Shown: positions 46,031 to 58,541 of the stretch, in pieces | Numbering within the stretch: the first letter of the stretch is position 1 | Layout of the letters: each line of letters begins with the position of its first letter | Assembly (NCBI RefSeq): GCF_042453785.1 | Contig: NC_091673.1 | Span: 4,924,501-4,988,500 of the forward strand | Reading direction: 5' to 3' | Source: Malus domestica | Lineage: Eukaryota > Streptophyta > Magnoliopsida > Rosales > Rosaceae | DNA length: 64,000 nt | Notes under the pieces: generated by a model | Seen by the model: the letters and a program-made list of their open reading frames with translations, nothing else | Database searches by the model: none | Told to the model about the DNA's origin: nothing | Made by a program: the position numbers and the translations under genes

Positions 46031-49000
46031 AATGTTTTTACCCCTTTTTTGGTGTTGGAAAGTTCATATATGCTACTAAACTAAAGCAAGGAATCTGTTT
46101 ATGCGTTTCATTTTTTTTCATACATGCACGGTTATGTGAAAACTCAAATTATAAACAAATATGGAATGTAAATAAAGAAGGATGAGATTGCTAAGATAAA
46201 ATGAATGCAATTTTTTCGTTTGCGTTGATTTATTTATTTATTTATTCAATTCAAATAGCAGAAATAATCAAGAGTATGTAGGAATAAAAGAAATGTAAAA
46301 TATTATTTTCCTAAGATAATTTAATAATGTAAGTACATATATATGCAATTTATCATCATTCATTAAGTAGCAAAAATAAATTGAAATGATGAAAAGCATA
46401 ACAAGTTAAAGCTAGAATAGATCTGCACTAAGATAAGGCCAAAGCAAAAGTAAGTTATGATAAGCTTATTGAATATTTAATAGCTATGATTCACCATTGC
46501 CCTTTTGTTGAGAGAATGGGAGCCTCAAAATTGGCCCGTGTTTTTTATTTTCTTTTTTTTTGCTTGTATGGGGAAGTTTTTTTTAGAGCGATGTTATTCA
46601 TACATTATTTTTATCTTTTACATATTCTTTCAATTTTTTACCGTTAGATTGAATGAATTGAAGAAAATTAATAAACAAAAATTAACAAGAGTATATTTAG
46701 AAACAAATAGTGTGTGAATAACACGACTAAAAAATTAAAGCAAGGCAAGGAGAGCGGAGGGACACTTGGCGCGTGGTAATTGATTGGGTGGCCGCTCAGG
46801 TTGGGATGATGGCTGAGCAAAATATACGAAGGGGGAAGCCCTACTGCCCCCACCCCATCTAATCAACTATCAATCTCTTTGGGAACTTGGGCCTCTCTCT
46901 TCCCTACCTAGTTAAGCTCCATTGCAGACAACATTATACCTTGCAAGATTTTGGTTTTGGATTATATTTAAGGTTTAAGTGCTTTAGTGGAATAAGTATA
47001 ATTGCATGGTTTAGAGTTCAGTCATTACATAATTAACGGTTTGGCCACCCTCAACCTCATGGCTTGCTCATCCTGATCATCTCCTTCGATTTCATATGTT
47101 ATGTTATCATATTATCACATTATTATTATCATATACATTTTTATTTTGTTATTTGGTTCATATTGTCTCGTAACATATTAGCATGCTAAACTATTTAGGA
47201 AAAATAACACTGTTCATAATATATGTGTGTGTGTGTGTGTGTGATAATATGAGTGCATTGCTTAGTGATGAATAAGGCATGAGAAATGTTTAACTTAAAG
47301 TTCAAAAACAAAGGAGAGATGTTTGTCAAAGGAATGTTACTGCAATTATGACTTTTGATCCTCAATATCCATATCTATCAACAAAACTATTTTATTTGTT
47401 AGATTATAAATGTGGGGAAAGGGAAATGCTTAGACATTGTCCAATTCATTTTAATTTCTTCCAAAGTCTTCTAGGTTAGCCGTAAGGTATTAAATTGAGA
47501 AGGGCGCGTTGAAGATATATAGTGACTGCCACATCATTTGACACATCATCATAAGTGCCATATCAATTATTGGAGTTAGTTAGTTTGTTAAAAGCTAGTT
47601 ACACAGATGACTTAGCTGATAAGCTACATTGTGCAGAGTATATAAGCATGTATCGATTCATTGTGTAAGAATCTTTCATCTCTCTAGAAATAATAAAGCT
47701 TTCACTCATCCTTTTCTCTCTTTCTCTCTCTATCTTTCTCTCTGCATTTCTTTGATATTTCTCTACATACATTCATCTGTGAAATCCTTAGATGAATGTT
47801 AGCAGGGCGAGACCGCCTATTGTCTTGCGTAACGTTGAAGTCGTAGCCAATTATACACACATACCATCTCTAAATAATATGATTCTGTCAAATTATGCAG
47901 TTCAACTAGTATATGATGTGCCAAATCATACCCTACTGGTTTACCAAAAAAAAAATGAAAAAAAAAAGCATGCCCTACTGGTTTCAGATTTACAAAGTTT
48001 AGAAACTAAACGTATAATATTAATATAGGTAATTGACCAAAAACATAAGAAGTCATGCATGCTATACTTTTTTCTTACATGCATCCGATGCATATGGGAC
48101 CAAATGGACCTAAATTCTGATAAAACCGCGTGAAATTTGTCAAACGTGACGATTATATATACCACCATAAGAAGGGCATTTACAAATATCCAGTAGCCTA
48201 GCTAAGCCATATAGCTACGCGTCAAAAGATAAAAAAGTCGAGGGAGGCAGGACAAGAAAAAAAATGAAAGGTTTCACTTTCAAGGTTCAATCAAAGATGA
48301 AAAATGACAAAATTAAGGCACAATGGGTGGAAGATGATCGAAGAGGGAGGGAACTTTGCTTTTTGAATATTAGGGTTTCATGCATGGTCCTGGGAGTATT
48401 GTACGTTAGATATATGTACGTATTTGTTCTAAAGTCTTTAAAGCTTTTAAAAGTTTTAAAGGGATAATTCATATATATAATTATATATGTATATATTCAT
48501 GTTGAAATACTGCAAATTAGTTTTTACATAGGGTTCCACAAGGTCGGTCTTTTTTTTTACTTTTTCTGGGTCTTTGCCCTTCAATTTTATGGCTGGCTGT
48601 GGGTCAAATATCACCGACCCTCTACCCAGCTAGCTACATACTCCCACTATTTCCCTTTTACGTGAACATTTTTAGATTTCCTTTCCATAAAGTTTAGGTT
48701 TATTCTGCAGTCCCTCTTAATTCCGGTACTTAATTCTCTTTTATTTGTTCGATCTCTAATAACTAATAAAAATATAATTAATGTAAGTGCAATAAGTGAG
48801 CAAAACATTTTTTGTGTTTATACTATATATCACCATAAGTTATATATATATATATATATGTATATGTACATATATATGTGTCCCATTCTTTTCTCTGACT
48901 CTGATTGCACCATTATTCTCAAATAGTATGCAGAATGAGTAAGCAGAATTCTTCCTTGAATCAATAGCTTGTCTTGGCGGGAGACTTCGCTGTCAAGAAA

Positions 49001-49179
49001 GAGACCATTGAGATGCCAGTTTCTGGTTTTTTTGCCGTTTGTAGGGCTCCACTAATTGAAGATTTCAAAAGTTCGACAGGATTACGCATTTATCTTTTTA
49101 CTGGGCCACGTGGTGGATCGCGGGCTTGCCCACCTGGCAAAAAATAACGTGCAAATAGAAAATTCAGCTTGGTTAAAGG

Positions 49180-49378
49180 GGAAAGGGATCATCTCCTGAT
49201 CCTTTCTTCCTAATCTACCAAATCTGATGATTTGAACTGTTAAAATTTAATCCAACAACTACAAATAGGAGTCCACTTTAAAAGTTATAATAATTTTAGC
49301 CGTTGGATCAAATTTCAACAGCCCGAATCCCCGAACTTGGTGGATTAGGAGGAAGGGATCCAGAGAAAATCTCTTTCC
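49180..49378. mobile_element. MITE, family A, copy 3
   Basis: The inverted ends GGAAAGGGATC and CTCTTTCC are flanked by GTTAAAGG (49172-49179, 49379-49386). It shares the inner blocks CCGTTGGATCAAATTTCAAC and TGGATTAGGAGGAAGGGATC with the other copies. Confidence 0.85.
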
Positions 49379-49642
49379 GTTAAAGGAATAAGTGAAAGTT
49401 TAGTCTGTATAATATATGAAGAAATGTTTTCCTTTTCTTAGTCAAACGAATGGATGGATGTTTATACTTTACAAGAATACAATGTCCGATCATAATATTA
49501 TCTGAACAATATTAATGTATGGTTTATAACGATAATCTTATACCAGCGAGATTAAGGTTAGAGGAGCCAAGTCGAACACAGAATTTTACAATAGTATTAT
49601 AACGCACTTATGTTGTAAGCTGCTTGAATGGATAATTTAAAA

Positions 49643-49795
49643 GGAAAACTAATGAAAATAGCTTGAAAACTTTGAGTTTTAATGATAAGGACAAAATAAA
49701 GGGTAAAGTGAATAGTACCAGGATTGACTTTTTAGTGTAAAAATATGGTTTTTCGTTAAAGTGAATAGTACCGGATGTTTTTCGTTAAAGTTACC
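49643..49795. mobile_element. MITE, family B, copy 2
   Basis: The same family as the copy at 45879, flanked by the perfect 10-base duplication TAATTTAAAA (49633-49642, 49796-49805). It is noncoding. Confidence 0.88.
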
Positions 49796-50403
49796 TAATT
49801 TAAAAGCATGACATATCATAGTATATATACTATATATTAGAAGTTTAAACCCTATGCACGGTCAGTGCAATGTGAAGAAAGTTAAGGTTTTATTATAAAA
49901 TTAATTGGCAGTATAGTAGTCCAACTATTTATACACACATGAAAAGTCTATTCTCTTATCATTGTGAAACTTATTTTCAACACAATGATACTATCATTTT
50001 GATATTAATTATAATAAGATTCTGTCACAGTAATGGACTTATGGAAGCGTAATATGAAAATGTGGAACTTTTACTTTATTGTGTTATATATTTTGGATAT
50101 AAATATGTTCACCAGCAACCAGTCGGCTACTTAGTTTTGAGGCCCGCATGAATTTTCAGTCTAAAATAACAAATCACATTTAATATAAATATAGTTAGGT
50201 TTCTGTCACTTCGCAGAGAGAAATGTGGGGTTATATCTTTTTTCTAATTTCTCTACTATTTTTCTCATCAATTTTGAATTACTATTGACAATTGATGAAG
50301 ACCCTTTCCTGGCTTTCCTTTTTGACTTTACATATATATTGCAGGAGAGGGTGAACAATTTCTAATTAATTTGCATATACAATTTACGGTCCAAACTAGC
50401 TAG

Positions 50404-50578
50404 TATTGGGAAATAATCTTTTCATTAAAGCTTTGAATAAAATTACAACCTGTATATATACAAGTATATCAACTAATAAAAGTAGCACCACTACATTAGC
50501 ACCACTAACTAACATAATTAACTATCCAATATCTAAGTAGGATCTTTTATATCTGCATTTACATTTATACCCTCAATA
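50404..50578 (-). repeat. 3' LTR of the Copia element (175 bp)
   Basis: On the plus strand it runs from TATTGGGAAATA to ACCCTCAATA. Relative to the other LTR it has an extra 6-base GCATTT and lacks an 11-base TATCCAATATC repeat. Confidence 0.9.
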
Positions 50579-52092
50579 TCCCCCTTCAAACTGATATGAG
50601 GTTGCTGAAGAGCAAGTTTGGACCGGAGAAACAAAAAACGGGATTTGGACAGAGCCTTTGTACAAATATCAGCTACTTGATCCTGTGAACAAACAAAATG
50701 CAGAGAAATTGCATGAGCCAAAACTTTTTTCCGGATGTAGTGATAGTCCAATTCAACATGCTTAGTACGAGCATGGAAATTAGGATTCTTGGCAAGAGAG
50801 ATAGCTGATATACTGTCACACCACAACTTTGGTAGACAAGGTAATTGAAAACCAATATCACCAATAAGCTTGCAAATCCAAGTTAATTCTGCAGCAGTGT
50901 TAGCCAAAGATCGATATTCAACCTCTGTAAATGACTGTGCCACGGTGGATTGCTTCTTAGCACTCCAACTGATTATAGAATTGCCCAGAAAAATACAAAA
51001 ACCACCAGTTGATCTGCGATCAATAAAACAGCCTGCCCAATCAGCATCAGAATAAGCAGTGATACACGATGGTGAGGAACTTTTAGAAAACCAGAAACCA
51101 CACTCACTTTTAGAAAACCAGAGACCACACTCAATGGAACCTTTGAGATACCTCAAAATGCGTTTGACAGGTTGAAGATGAGCAAGTCGAGGACAGTGCA
51201 TAAACTGACAAACAAGGTTCACTGCAAAAGAGAGATCGGGCCTAATCCATGTGAGATATTGAAGGGCTCCAACAAAGGATCTATATTCAGTAGGATCATC
51301 CAAGAGAGGAGAAGAGTGATTAAGTTTTGATGTACTAAGGGGAGTAACACAGGGTTTGGCACCATCCATTTTGGCCTTGTGCAACAGATCCAGGATGTAT
51401 TTAGGCTGAGAAATGAAAATACCCTTGAAGGATCGCTTAACTTCAATGCCAATAAAGTAATGCAAATGACCAAGATCCTTGATAGGAAAGAGAGCACTGA
51501 GTTGTTCAATAACATGCTTGCAGGCTTGAAGAGAAGGGCATGTGACAAGAATGTCATCAACGTAGACAAAGATAAACACCAAGAGATGATCTTTCTTAAC
51601 AAACAATGAATGATTAGATTTTGAGCCAACGAATCCCAAGGAGTGTAAAGCACCATGTAGTTTATCATACCAAGCTCTAGGAGCTTGTTTGAGACCATAC
51701 AAAGATTTATGGAGTCTGCAAACAAAATTAGGCTGTGTAGAAACCTGAAATCCTGGAGGTTGTTGCATGAACACAATTTCTGTAAGAGTACCATGCAGAA
51801 AAGCATTGCTGACATCAAGTTGGTTGAGAAACCAATCATATTGAGTAGCCAAAGTGAGTAAAAGTCGAATGGTGACAAGTTTGGCAACAGGGCTAAAAGT
51901 CTCAGTGTAGTTTAACCCTTCATGTTGATGAAATCCCTTTGCAACCAGTTGTGCCTTATACCGATCTATAGAACCATCAGGCTTGCGTTTGATTTGAAAT
52001 GCCCACTTGCAACCTACCAGATTCTGAGAAGGAGAATAGGGAACCAAAGACGAGGTACCATTGTTTAGAATAGCATTGAACTCTTCTTGCAT
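50533..52092 (-). CDS. pol: Copia reverse transcriptase and RNase H region, open frame
   Basis: A 519-codon open frame, of which the first ATG is internal to pol. Visible are the RT start (VGCKWAFQIKRKPDGSID), the RT core (LNQLDVSNAFLHG), the active-site loop YVDDILV (Asp-Asp present), and RNase H (AYSDADWAGCFIDRRSTGGF, later AQSFTEVEYRSLA and ARTKHVELDYHYIRKKV). The last 15 codons overlap the 3' LTR. A 27-base tandem duplication (51079-51132) adds nine residues (ECGFWFSKS-like) to the connection before RNase H. The domain is uninterrupted, but upstream stops mean it could not be made from the usual single polyprotein. Confidence 0.88.
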   Translation of the reverse strand: MQEEFNAILNNGTSSLVPYSPSQNLVGCKWAFQIKRKPDGSIDRYKAQLVAKGFHQHEGLNYTETFSPVAKLVTIRLLLTLATQYDWFLNQLDVSNAFLHGTLTEIVFMQQPPGFQVSTQPNFVCRLHKSLYGLKQAPRAWYDKLHGALHSLGFVGSKSNHSLFVKKDHLLVFIFVYVDDILVTCPSLQACKHVIEQLSALFPIKDLGHLHYFIGIEVKRSFKGIFISQPKYILDLLHKAKMDGAKPCVTPLSTSKLNHSSPLLDDPTEYRSFVGALQYLTWIRPDLSFAVNLVCQFMHCPRLAHLQPVKRILRYLKGSIECGLWFSKSECGFWFSKSSSPSCITAYSDADWAGCFIDRRSTGGFCIFLGNSIISWSAKKQSTVAQSFTEVEYRSLANTAAELTWICKLIGDIGFQLPCLPKLWCDSISAISLAKNPNFHARTKHVELDYHYIRKKVLAHAISLHFVCSQDQVADICTKALSKSRFLFLRSKLALQQPHISLKGDIEGINVNADIKDPT

Positions 52093-54915
52093 TGCCTTCC
52101 TCTAGTGAGAATATTTGGGTGCCTGATGATAGGTGGAAGGAACAAAGTCAACACTGAGATGAGATGAAATGGTATGTTTAGTGGCAAGCAAAGCTAGGTT
52201 TAAAGATGCCAGACTTGGAACGAGTCTGCATTAGATGAATGTTGAGAGAAGGAGATGGCCGTGATGGAGAAGAGATATTTAGTTGTTGGAAAGTAGATGG
52301 ATGTGGTGCAGGAGATGTATTTTGTGAGGGAAATGAATTTGGTGAAGAAGATGTATGTAGTTGTTGGGATGTAGATGGATGTGGGGGATGAGATGTATGT
52401 GGTGAATGAGATGTATAGGGTGATGATGGGTTGGAAGAATGAAATGAATTAAATGTGAGATTAGATGGTATAATATGTAAGGGTGAGGAAGATATAGGCT
52501 GAGAAGATGAGGACAGAAAAGAATTATGAAAAGGGAAATTGTGCTAATCAAATATGACATGCCAGGAAATATAGATTCTATGAGATAAAAGATCCAGACA
52601 TTTGTACCATTTGTGATTTAAACTATACCCCAAGAAAACACAATGCTTGCTCTTTGGTTCTAACTTAGAGGTAGTGTAAGGCTTCAGCCAAGGAAAGCAA
52701 CTACAACCAAATACTTTGAGAGAAGTATACTCTGAAGCTTTCTTGAATAAGGATTCCCATGGAGATACATTTATGGCAGTAGGCATTCTGTTGATGAGGT
52801 AAATTGCTGTGGATAATGCATGATCCCAATATTGATGTGGAACTTTAGAAACTGTTAAGAGAGTACGGGCAATTTCAACAAGATGTCTGTGCTTGCGCTC
52901 ATCACACCCATTTTGCTCGGGAGTGTGAGAGCAGCTGAGTTGATGTGTAATACCATATTCAAGTAAGAACTAAGAGAATTTAGAGCTCAATAATTCACCA
53001 CCAGAATCTGAACGAATAGAAATAACTTTGACACCCAACTTATTTTCAATAAGAGACTTGAAGTGAACAAATGTAGAAAGAACATTAGACTTGAACTTCA
53101 GAGGATAAAGCTAAGAATACTTTGTATAGTCATCAACAATTATCACATAGAATCAAAAACCATGTACAAAGGAAATAGGAACTGGTCCCCAGACATCCAT
53201 GTGAAAAAGCTCTAATGGCTTGCTTATAGCACAAGAACCAGAAACAAAAGGAAGCTCAGAACTTTTGCTTACAACACAATCTGAACAGAAAGTGTTATTT
53301 ATAGTACGAGACATAGAAATACACGAAGTAGAGACCAATTTATTTAAAATTTTGGTAGAGGGATGGCCAAGTCTCTTGTGCCAAATATCCCGAGAAGCCA
53401 TTGTAGTAGCAGCAAACAAATGTTGAAAACCAACAGTAGGAGACGATGCATGAAAATGGTAGAAGCCATCACGAACTGGTCCACTAAAAAGCATATTCCC
53501 CGAAGAAATATCCTTCACAGTGAAGTGAAAAAGATAAAGATGCATGGAACACCAGTTGTTAAGAAGAAATTGATTCACAGATAACAAATGTTGCTTTAAA
53601 TCAGGCACATGAAGAACATTTTTCAACTGAAAACAATGGTGACGAGTATTTAAAGAAGAAGAGCCAAATTGGTGAATGGGCAAACCTTTGCCATCACCAA
53701 TGTAGACTTATTCAGGACCATGATAAGTTTCAGGATTTTGCAGATTGATGTAGTTATTGGTCATGTGGGAACTGGCGCCAGAATCAACAAGCCAAGTTGG
53801 AGCAGATGAAGTAGAATTAGTGTGAGCAACCATAGCAGAGTGAGATGAAGATCCAGTGTAACTAGGATTCTTGCACTGTGGACAATCAAATGCTTCATGA
53901 TCATAATGACGGCAGATTTGGCAATGAGTGCGTTTGCCAGAGAAAGAACGACCACCATAAGAAGAACGGTGATTATTCGGCCGGTAAGTGTTGCGTTGAA
54001 ATTGCCTCTAAAATTGCCTTTACCTTGAAAATTTCTAAGGTTTGAAGAACTGCCACGATTTTGAGAGTAATTAGAATAACGACCTTGAGAGAAATTATGT
54101 GAAGAATAAACCGGAGCAGTGTAAGCCTGAGAAGCCATAGATGGTGTAGGAAAAATACCCGTAGAAGAATTAAACGCTTGGAAATGAGTAGTGAGAGGCG
54201 ATTTCTTGCGATTATTCAACTGAATTTCTTTGCTCAGAAGAAGGCCATGCAATTCATCAATGGTAGTCGATCCGATGCGAAATTGAACAACATCAACAAA
54301 AGAATCATACTTTGATGACAGTCTATGAAGTGTGACAGAAATGAGCTAGGAATCAGCCATCGGAGCTCCAACACTCGTAAGAGCATCTGCAATTTCCTCA
54401 ATTTGTTGGAGAAATTGAGCTGTTGTAGATTCACTTTTTGTAAGGTTACGTAGACGCAATCAAAGATCATGAATGTGAGATTGAGAAGTAGTAGCTAATC
54501 GTGACTCCAATTTCGCCCAAAGTTCGCGAGAAGAATTAACTCCAACAGTGTAAGGAATTAAGGTTTTAGATTGTGTATAATTGAGCCAGATAAGAATGTT
54601 TTGATCATTTTCATACCAAGAAACATGATCAGGATTGATGAGAGAAGTGCGATTGTCAGAATCATCCAGTATCATTTAAGGCGGCGGAGGTGTTAAGCCA
54701 TCAACAATGCCGGTGAGATTGTAGCGGCGAAAAATAAGAGCAAACAAAGCACTCCAGGTGAGGTAATTCGTAGTGGTGAGCTTAATTGGCACCATAGATC
54801 CAATATTTTGAATTGTGATAGAGGAGGTCACCAGAGGAGAGACCGTGACAAAGGAGTGCAACGGATGTGGATGAACATGAGCAGTAGAGTCAGAAGAAGA
54901 AGCAAGAGCCGCCAT
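52093..54915 (-). pseudogene. Copia Gag, protease and integrase region, several stops
   Basis: Translation would start at ATG 54915 (MAALASSSDSTAHVHPHPLH). The Gag part reads TTTNYLTWSALFALIFRRYN; a CCHC knuckle lies near 53880-53935 (CQICRHYDHEAFDC), the protease motif DSGASSHM near 53760-53800, then pre-integrase HKRLGHPSTKILNKL and integrase pieces (DVWGP, RSDSGGE, HTPEQNG). The integrase is followed by a Ser/Pro/His-rich linker (52280-52500). Stops include 54676-54678, 54460-54462 and one near 54345; further breaks follow in integrase. The element is therefore not autonomous. Confidence 0.85.
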
Positions 54916-55041
54916 TGATGCACAAGGTTAGGGTTTGGGAGATCGAGATGGCGATTGCAATCAGAAAGAGGGAAGAAGAAAAGTCGCAAGGCGGTGAAGT
55001 GTGTTTGGATCAGGTCGTGAGACAGAAGGCGGTTGATACCA

Positions 55042-55221
55042 TATTGGGAAATAATCTTTTCATTAAAGCTTTGAATAAAATTACAACCTGTATATATACA
55101 AGTATATCAACTAATGAAAATAGCACCATTACATTAGCAACACTAACTAACAGAACTAACTATCCAATATCTATCCAATATCTAAGTAGGATCTTTTATA
55201 TCTACATTTATACCCTCAATA
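55042..55221 (-). repeat. 5' LTR of the Copia element (180 bp)
   Basis: On the plus strand it runs TATTGGGAAATA to ACCCTCAATA. An 11-base direct repeat (TATCCAATATC) is present twice here and once in the other LTR. Confidence 0.9.
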
Positions 55222-55226
55222 GCTAG

Positions 55227-56951
55227 TTATTAGGGCTAGGTGTATTAACTCTATTTACCCATTTGGTAATTGCATTGCGATAATTGATAACACGAGAAAT
55301 GCTAAAAATACTATCTAAAAAATTGGACTTTTCATGAACTCTCTACCACATCATATTTTTAGCACAATGTTTTATGATGTTGACATGAAAATTGACGTTA
55401 AATTGTGAAGTGACACAGAGTCCATGAAAAGTCCTACTTTGAGAGACCCTATATCTCAAAGCCTTTCATCTCCAGAAACCTTAGATCTCAAAGCCTATCA
55501 ATCGTCAGTCCCTTGCTTTGGCTTGAGGCTGGCGGTAGCCTGTTAAACACCCTAATAGTCCTTCATCTAGTCTCTCATTTCCCCTTCATTGCTTAGTCTC
55601 ATCGCGTCGCTTACCACCATTCTTCCGCCGCCCCCCTCCCGCGTCAATCTGCTTGGGCCTTTGCCTGCCCACCAGGCGCCCCCCTTGGTGCTACCTCGCG
55701 TTCCCCCTCATTTCTCCCACTTTTTGTAGATAACCCTCCAATTTTTGTTGGAGTTTTCTTTCCAAACCCATGTAGGCTTTCGACTTTAGCCTGGTTTCAT
55801 GGTTATGGGCAAGATTTATGGTTGTGGTGGGTCGGATCCACTTCCTACCACTTGTTCTCTATGGTGGATGTTATCTCCTCGACCTACTCACGGCTGAGCC
55901 ACCTCTTTTGGCCACACCTGTGATGTCTTCGGAGTCGATATATTTGTCTCGATACGATGTCGCCCTCGCTATGTTGACAAGCTATTTTGTGGTTCCATTA
56001 TCGGATTAGCTAATTTTCTTATTTTGTGATGTGTTTTGTGGCCCCGTTTGTGACGATTTGTTATGGCCTTGCTTGTTTGAGCGATGGCATTATGTTAGCA
56101 TTCGGTACCAATCGGACGTTTGTATCATCTTTGCGTTATATTTGTATTGTTTGCGCTTCATGTTTGTGGTAATTGTTGGTGGTGCCATGTAAAGGTTAAT
56201 CTATTGATTTAGTTTATGCAAATTTCTCTCCATATCAAGGTTGGTCACCGGAGATTTTGTACCTAATATGGCACCCTCTTGTATTGTTCGGATCTTTTAT
56301 AGTGTTCGGTTCTTACCAATGAAATCACTCTATTATTGTTGTTCAAAAAAAGATAGATATCAATATAGACCATAGGTAGAAACAGTGAGATTGTCATGTT
56401 TAATGGTTAAAAGAAAGGTTGTATATGTTGTACATTGTTGTATAATAATGCATATTATATACAAAATTGTATTATATCGTAACAAAAAGTTAAACTGATA
56501 GTTTTTATCCCATCAAAACCTATCAATTTTAATTTATAAATACTGAAAACAATAGTAATTATGTAAGAAAAACTTGTGATAAGAACAAATTGGGGAAAAT
56601 CTAGTAATACGATTAGACTCCATTATTATGTGATTGAACAAAACTCCTTTAGCATGAATCATGCGTGCATGCATCTAAACAATTGGTATGATCAATGATA
56701 CCTAAAATATTTCAATTTTTAATTTTCAAATGCATGTGGGTAATGGACACGCGCCTCACATACGCGTGGGGATGAAGAAAGGCCAACTGAAATCACAGTA
56801 AAATTGAAGGCGGCGAAGAAGAAATAGCAAGATTAATGTGAGTGAGAGTGAATAAGTGAATGGCTGAATTTGAAGGTTAGGTCACGAAGATGGTCACGTC
56901 CCCTTTAAACAAAAAACGTATTCAAAAATTTGAAACCAACAGATCAAAATG

Positions 56952-56997
<46 letters not shown>

Positions 56998-57785
56998 TGT
57001 TCATCATGCATGTGCCACTCCCAATCATATCAATTTTAATTCACTTTAATTAAAAAAAAAACTGTATAAAATATACGTGGAATTCTTTCCAAAGTTGGCC
57101 TCTCAATTATTAAGTTTATTCCAGTTTGGTCCCTAGATAATAAATTCCTTTGTCGTCATAAGCCTAAACGTATGCAAGTCGTGGTGACTTCTGCTTAAAA
57201 TACTAACATAAGTAGAGGATACTATACACATTTTGAGTGTTTTGAAAGGAAGTCAAATCTCACAGATTAAAACCCTTCTAACCTATTTCTTCCATTTCTC
57301 AATGTTGTTTCTGCCTTGTCCCTACTAATTAAACTCATAAAAACTGAAATATTAAAAACGCAAGCATTGGAAAGAAGGTGAAGCCTGTGTAAAATTCATA
57401 AAATAACAATACACTGCATGAGGCTACCGTTGCTTATGTATCCAAAACCGGGTCTACAATGTTGAATGGTGTTGGATTGTAAAAAGTGGAGGCAATACGC
57501 TCGCCTATGAACCCCTAATGTGAATCAGGAGCTTAGACATGAGTGACTTGGTTGAAATGGAAGTCAAAATTTACATCACATGCCCATGTCTTTTAACTTT
57601 TCTAACTTAAGTCACTGTATGTCTTCATTAAACACACTTACAAAAGTTTGAAGACTAACTTGGGGAGAAAATAGTGATAAAAGTGAAAAAATTCAAAAGT
57701 TCAGGGGTCAAATTTGTAGGCAACTCATATATATTATTACAAAATACATAATGATATGAATAATAAATATTAAAAAAAAATTATA

Positions 57786-57818
<33 letters not shown>

Positions 57819-58541
57819 AGTGTGGTGTGTGGCCCTGTGGGGTTTAGTCTACTCCAGCATCATCCATCCATTAATATTATCTCATGGAATTCAGCGTTAT
57901 TTTTCAAACTTCCCCTCATACCCGCGCACCAAACAATCCGTTGGTGTTTATTTATTGTTTATTCATTAAAATATACGATTTTTCCAGACTTGCAGTCTTT
58001 GTAACTTGTAATTAAGTTGAAAGTTAATTGGTTTTTAAAGAAATAGAGAAACTTTCAAAAAAGCTCTCCCCTCTCCCCCTCTTCTCTCCACCCTCGCACT
58101 GTTCTGTCCAGTCCAGTCCACTCCCACCCCAAAACTCTCACGAACCCTGATCGTATTTTTCATCCCAAAATCTCTGTAAGCTGTTGAAAATCGATACAAA
58201 TACAAATACCCAGATCCAATCTAATCTGTTTTTACAAGTACATGCACTGTTTGAGCATGTACTTGTGATATAAACTCCAAACTCCAAAGGGTGCGGCTGA
58301 AAAGGTAGAATCCGAGGCAATTAAAATCCAATCCAGGGAGGAGAGGATAGCTTTTGAGGTGTGGCTGTTTTATTATATAGCTGAAAAAAGACTCTGGCTT
58401 TGGTAGTATTATGCAACTTGGTTTTGATAAAGGGATCATCTGGGAGCGTCAGAGAGAGACAGAGAGAGACAGAGAGAGAGTGAGAGTGAGGAGTGAGAAA
58501 CTGTGAGATAGCTAGAGAGAGAGGTGAAATTAAAAACCCAA
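55227..58541. other. Spacer and MYB88 promoter
   Basis: Bases 55440-56350 are C/T-rich and then end in an ATGAAATCACTC...TTGTTCAAAAAAA pattern at about 56320-56350, like the 3' end of a LINE; no reverse transcriptase was found. An AT microsatellite is at 56957-56992 and a TATG run near 57790-57820. From 58060 the sequence is C-rich, then AGAG-rich (58450-58520), as expected for the leader of the MYB gene. Confidence 0.5.

Larger units (their letters stand above)
38888..50398. other. Long spacer, mobile-element debris, no supportable gene
   Basis: Mostly AT-rich intergenic DNA. Listed separately are MITEs at 43050-43430, 45879-46030, 49180-49378 and 49643-49795, a 49-base tandem duplication at 41619-41716, and a GT microsatellite at 44787-44832. 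Around 39320-39400 is a run of AGCGCTTCGCTAACTCGAAGCG-like short inverted repeats. Bases 47570-47760 (TATATAAGCATG, then a pyrimidine-rich end) resemble a solo Copia LTR, without clear borders. Two open frames of 94 and 121 codons on the minus strand (42254-42538, 44118-44483) show no domain and are not called. Confidence 0.5.
50399..55226 (-). mobile_element. Ty1/Copia LTR retrotransposon with non-TG/CA ends
   Basis: A 4.8 kb element on the minus strand with short LTRs (55042-55221 and 50404-50578) and a perfect 5-base duplication, GCTAG (50399-50403, 55222-55226). The LTRs begin TATTG and end CAATA, not TG and CA. Directly inside the 5' LTR is TGGTATCAACC (55041-55031), an initiator-Met-type primer site. 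Inside the 3' LTR is the purine tract TTGAAGGGGGA (about 50579-50589). The coding order Gag, protease, integrase, reverse transcriptase, RNase H is that of Copia. The LTRs differ by six substitutions and two small indels, so this insertion is much older than the gag-only element. Confidence 0.93.

Noticed and set aside
52279..52560. His/Leu/Ile-rich 93-codon frame
   Set aside because: This is a shifted reading of the low-complexity linker between integrase and reverse transcriptase of the Copia element.
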